From BOG-908 sp964242035 (GTDB taxonomy: Bacteria > Pseudomonadota > Alphaproteobacteria > Acetobacterales > Acetobacteraceae), in NCBI GenBank assembly GCA_964242035.1, contig CAXTCL010000072.1, positions 1 to 16,876 of the forward strand: a stretch of DNA of 16,876 nucleotides, read 5' to 3'. The translations under genes were made by a program, and so were the position numbers. Below are positions 14,421-16,876 of this stretch, piece by piece; within the stretch, counting starts at the first letter, position 1, and every line of letters starts with the position of its first letter. The notes beneath the pieces are model-generated. The model had not been told where the DNA came from, did not search any database, and worked only from the letters and a program-made list of their open reading frames with translations.

Positions 14421-15302
14421 ATGCCGGAAATCACCCGAAGAAACGTATTAGCCGGCATGGCGTCGACGGCCCTCCTTCCGATGGGCGGAACCGGACGCTA
14501 CGACGTGCTCGCCGATTACCGCTTCGGCAATTCGCGTGCTGACGCCACCGTGCGCGACATGGCGGATCTTCGGCGGAGCTTCCGGTTTCGTTACATCTAC
14601 GACAACGGGCGGCTGGACGGTCTGGACTCCTACTGGTCCAAGCACCGGGACTATCCGGAGGGAGATCCCCGTTCGCTGCACGTCTTCGGCGCCGACCATC
14701 TGGCGCTGAAAGGCCGCGTGCCGCCCGGCGGCGGCTTGCGGCCGGGCGGCATTGAGTCTGGCATGTTGCGGGCGCTGATCCCTGTCACGCAGGGCATGGT
14801 GATCGAGATGCGCGCGAAGTTGCCGCGCGGGATAGGCACGTGGCCGGCGTTCTGGCTGAATCCCGGGGTGGAGTATCCCGACGGGCATTTCTCCGCGACG
14901 CCCTGGCCGCCTGAGATCGACATCTTCGAGTTTTTCGACTGGCAAGGACGGCCGCGGCCGCTCCTGATGACGGCGCATCTGCAGGATGCCGGCCGGCCGC
15001 GGGATTTCGGCAATGCCGTGCTGATGTCGAAGTTCGCGGGTGGCGAATATGATCCGGGGATCGACTTCTCGGACGGTTATCACGTCTTCGGGCTGGATTG
15101 GCAGGCAGACATGCCGGTTTGGCTGCTGGACGGGCAGGTGATCCAGCGCTGCCACTACCTTTGGCAAGCGCCTCCTGCGCACATCCTGATTACCAACCAG
15201 ATTGGTATGTCCCTAAAGGGGACGGACATGGCGGGGATGACGAACGAGGGTGCCGGCTGGGACTACTGCGTGGATTACCTGCGGGTGTTTAGGCGAGCCT
15301 GA
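14421..15302 (+). CDS. Glycoside hydrolase family 16 (endo-beta-glycanase)
   Basis: This 293-residue secreted glycanase has the GH16 catalytic motif EIDIFE (E165, D167, E170; nucleophile and acid/base), the E-x-D-x-x-E beta-bulge form found in laminarinase-like members rather than the E-x-D-x-E of lichenases. Supporting segments are GMLRALIPVTQGMVIEMRAK, GTWPAFWLN (139-147) and YHVFGLDWQADMPVWLLDG. The N-terminus (TRRNVLAGMASTALLP) looks like a short twin-arginine signal, pointing to folded export to the periplasm. The ATG at 14421 is preferred because it starts this signal; a GTG at 14358 would add 21 residues of element E8. In polysaccharide loci such enzymes (ExoK-like) cut the polymer to size. 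Its place behind the export gene suggests that role, with a beta-1,3 or 1,4 backbone as the likely but unproven substrate. Confidence 0.92.
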   Translation: MPEITRRNVLAGMASTALLPMGGTGRYDVLADYRFGNSRADATVRDMADLRRSFRFRYIYDNGRLDGLDSYWSKHRDYPEGDPRSLHVFGADHLALKGRVPPGGGLRPGGIESGMLRALIPVTQGMVIEMRAKLPRGIGTWPAFWLNPGVEYPDGHFSATPWPPEIDIFEFFDWQGRPRPLLMTAHLQDAGRPRDFGNAVLMSKFAGGEYDPGIDFSDGYHVFGLDWQADMPVWLLDGQVIQRCHYLWQAPPAHILITNQIGMSLKGTDMAGMTNEGAGWDYCVDYLRVFRRA

Positions 15303-15344
15303 TCTCTATCTGTGCAGCCGCCACGGCACCGCGCGTGAGGGCGG

Positions 15345-15590
15345 TTAACGTTGGAAGACACCCCAAGCCAGAAGCCCGAGCGTGAGCCAGAACATGGCAC
15401 CGAGTGCCAGGCCGATGACCAGGCCCTGGGCTGGGCCGAGCCGGTCCCCTGACGTTTCATCAACGAGCTTGCGGCCCTGCGAGTCGGTTCGGCGCAGCGC
15501 CAAAACGATGGCTGCGGGACGGGCGTCGGCATCGGCGTGGACGGGGTGCACTCCCGCCTGCCGCGTAAAAACCTCAGGTCGTGCAGCCAT
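15345..15590 (-). CDS. Small single-pass membrane protein, unknown function
   Basis: This 81-residue protein has a polar N-terminal half (residues 1-50, with ALRRTDSQGRKLVDE) and one C-terminal hydrophobic helix (about 55-78, GLVIGLALGAMFWLTLGLLA, containing Gly/Ala small-residue spacing). It ends FQR. The ATG is preceded by a clear AGGGG ribosome site 5 bases upstream, which supports it as a real gene despite its size. It converges with GH16 across about 42 bases and diverges from guaA. No family is recognised. A tail-anchored or N-in membrane topology is possible. Confidence 0.6.
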   Translation of the reverse strand: MAARPEVFTRQAGVHPVHADADARPAAIVLALRRTDSQGRKLVDETSGDRLGPAQGLVIGLALGAMFWLTLGLLAWGVFQR

Positions 15591-15837
15591 TTCAACCCCT
15601 GCGTGTGCGCGGCTTGGCCGTGTCTTTTATGGCTTGGATGCGTTATGGTTCTTGGATGACAAGCTTGTGAATAGACGTGGTTATAAAGCCTTCTGTGTAA
15701 AAGGCCAGGGCAACAGATTTTCATCTTCTAGCCACCATGCTGCCCTAATTGTGTGAGCCGCTGGTTAACGGCGATGAAGCAAACTGCTCTTTGATGCCTC
15801 CCTTGCGGCACCGGCCCCTGCTGTGCTGGATGTGGCC
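15591..15837. other. AT-richer intergenic region upstream of guaA
   Basis: This 247-base gap between the small membrane protein and guaA is visibly richer in A+T than the surrounding genes. It should hold the promoters of both divergent genes. A TATAAA lies at 15682-15687, but no well-spaced -35 element accompanies it. A small inverted repeat (gccgctggttaacggc, 15757-15772) lies near guaA. No RNA gene or palindromic element is seen. A candidate regulatory region only. Confidence 0.3.
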
Positions 15838-16876
15838 ATGCAACCCGTAGTCACGACAAGCCGCATCCTGATCCTGGATTTCGGCAGCCAGGTCACCCAG
15901 CTCATCGCCAGGCGGCTACGCGAAGCCGGCGTGTTCTGCGAGATATGGCCGTTCACAGCCACGCCGGAGCGCATCCTGGCGTGGGCGCCGCGCGGGCTGA
16001 TCCTGTCCGGCGGACCCGCAAGTGTCGCCGATGCGGGAGCGCCCTTGTCCGACCCGGCGATCCTGGAACTCGGCCTGCCGGTGCTGGGCATCTGCTACGG
16101 CCAGCAGCTCCTGGTGGCCCAGCTTGGCGGCATCGTCCAGGGTAGCGACCACCGGGAGTTCGGCCGCGCCTATGTCGATGTGACCGCCGATTGCGCGCTG
16201 TTCCACGGCGTGTGGGCGGCGGGCGCGCGCGAGCAGGTCTGGATGAGCCACGGGGACCGAGTGACGGCGTTGCCGCCCGGCTTCCAGGTGGTTGCCAGCA
16301 GCGCAGGCGCCCCGTTTGCGGTCATCGCGGACGAGACGCGGCATATCTACGGCACGCAGTTTCATGTGGAGGTGGCCCACACGCCGCATGGCGCAGCACT
16401 GCTCCGGCGCTTCGCCATCGGTGTGTGCGGCTGCGCCGGCGACTGGACGATGGCGGCATTCCGCGAACAGGCGATCGCCCGCATACGCGACCAGGTGGGC
16501 GAGGGACGGGTGATCTGCGGGTTGTCCGGCGGTGTGGACAGCTCGGTGGCGGCAATGCTGCTGCATGAGGCTGTGGGTGACCGGCTGACCTGCATCTTCG
16601 TCGATCACGGGCTGCTGCGCGCCGGCGAGGCGGAGCAGGTGGTGGAGACGTTCCGCGACCGCTTTCATGTGCCCCTGGTGCATCGCGACGCCAGCGCGCT
16701 GTTTGTGGGCGCGCTGGCCGGGGTGACGGACCCTGAGACAAAGCGCAAGACGATCGGCCGGCTGTTCATCGAGGTCTTCGAGGAGGAGGCGGCCCGCGCC
16801 GGCGGCGCGGACTTCCTGGCGCAGGGCACGCTGTATCCCGACGTGATCGAGAGCGTGTCGGTGACCGGCGGGCCGT
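15838..16876 (+). CDS. guaA: GMP synthase (glutamine-hydrolysing), 3' truncated by window edge
   Basis: This enzyme converts XMP, ATP and glutamine to GMP in purine synthesis. The visible 346 residues begin with a class I glutamine amidotransferase domain (ILILDFGSQVTQLIARRLRE, ILSGGPAS). The nucleophile Cys86 is in LGICYGQQ, and His176 and Glu178 complete the triad. The ATP pyrophosphatase domain follows, with the P-loop LSGGVDSSVAA (S230-S235), FVDHGLLR, and the start of GTLYPDVIES. The usual QFHPEV around the triad His reads QFHVEV here, with Val177 in place of Pro. The ATG at 15838 is chosen because the first strand starts a few residues later; GTG codons at 15823 and 15832 are in frame, and no strong ribosome site distinguishes them. 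The C-terminal dimerisation domain lies beyond the window. Confidence 0.95.
   Translation, partial: MQPVVTTSRILILDFGSQVTQLIARRLREAGVFCEIWPFTATPERILAWAPRGLILSGGPASVADAGAPLSDPAILELGLPVLGICYGQQLLVAQLGGIVQGSDHREFGRAYVDVTADCALFHGVWAAGAREQVWMSHGDRVTALPPGFQVVASSAGAPFAVIADETRHIYGTQFHVEVAHTPHGAALLRRFAIGVCGCAGDWTMAAFREQAIARIRDQVGEGRVICGLSGGVDSSVAAMLLHEAVGDRLTCIFVDHGLLRAGEAEQVVETFRDRFHVPLVHRDASALFVGALAGVTDPETKRKTIGRLFIEVFEEEAARAGGADFLAQGTLYPDVIESVSVTGGP

Noticed and set aside
15382..15756. 124-residue + strand open frame opposite the small membrane protein
   Set aside because: No ribosome site or domain pattern, while the - strand frame has a good ribosome site and a membrane helix.
15591..15837. tRNA or riboswitch upstream of guaA
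   Set aside because: No cloverleaf or recognisable purine-riboswitch core could be made out; only a short inverted repeat and AT-rich sequence.

Overview
The window is about 16.9 kb of GC-rich DNA (roughly two thirds G+C by eye) with alphaproteobacterial gene content. The best guess is Acetobacteraceae or a near relative. This rests on the GC-rich genes, a BBP2-type outer-membrane barrel beside a short Wza-like exporter, and a TIGR03862-type flavoprotein. It is inference; no search was run.

Layout. A 5'-truncated homoserine dehydrogenase (2-817, +) opens the window and a 3'-truncated GMP synthase guaA (15838 onward, +) closes it. Between them is an accessory surface-polysaccharide region. 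In order it holds: a frame-shifted family 2 glycosyltransferase (977-1631, -); a Spy/CpxP-like periplasmic protein (1865-2320, -); an OafA-type membrane acyltransferase (2427-3545, -); a tight + strand run of GT4 glycosyltransferase, NAD-dependent epimerase and GMC oxidoreductase (3557-7437); an HI0933/TIGR03862 flavoprotein (7597-8835, +); a - strand operon of O-antigen-ligase-like protein, a membrane protein with an ExeA-lid-like N-terminus and a Sel1-repeat protein (12103 down to 9053); and a divergent + strand set of outer-membrane barrel, Wza/GumB-type export lipoprotein and GH16 glycanase (12177-15302). A small - strand membrane protein (15345-15590) precedes guaA.

How the genes fit together. 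The glycosyltransferases, epimerase, GMC oxidoreductase and acyltransferase could build and decorate a repeat unit. The ligase-like protein could polymerise or ligate it. The export lipoprotein and barrel could move it across the outer membrane, and the GH16 enzyme could trim it. No Wzx flippase, Wzc kinase or initiating transferase is in the window, so the pathway is incomplete here.

Most striking feature. Eight copies of an AT-rich bipartite palindromic element (seven full, one half, about 1.05 kb or 6% of the window) are scattered between and inside these genes. Each full copy is about 130-160 bp: two AT-rich arms, each able to form its own hairpin, around a 40-66 nt GC-rich centre that is itself often an inverted repeat. 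The arm stems vary by compensatory changes. The arm is stop-free in five of six reading frames, and several copies appear to be translated as part of real proteins: inside the signal peptide of the export lipoprotein, as the C-terminal tail of the GT4 enzyme, and as the N-terminal tail of the acyltransferase. This resembles in concept the Rickettsia palindromic elements that sit in-frame in genes, but the sequence is different.
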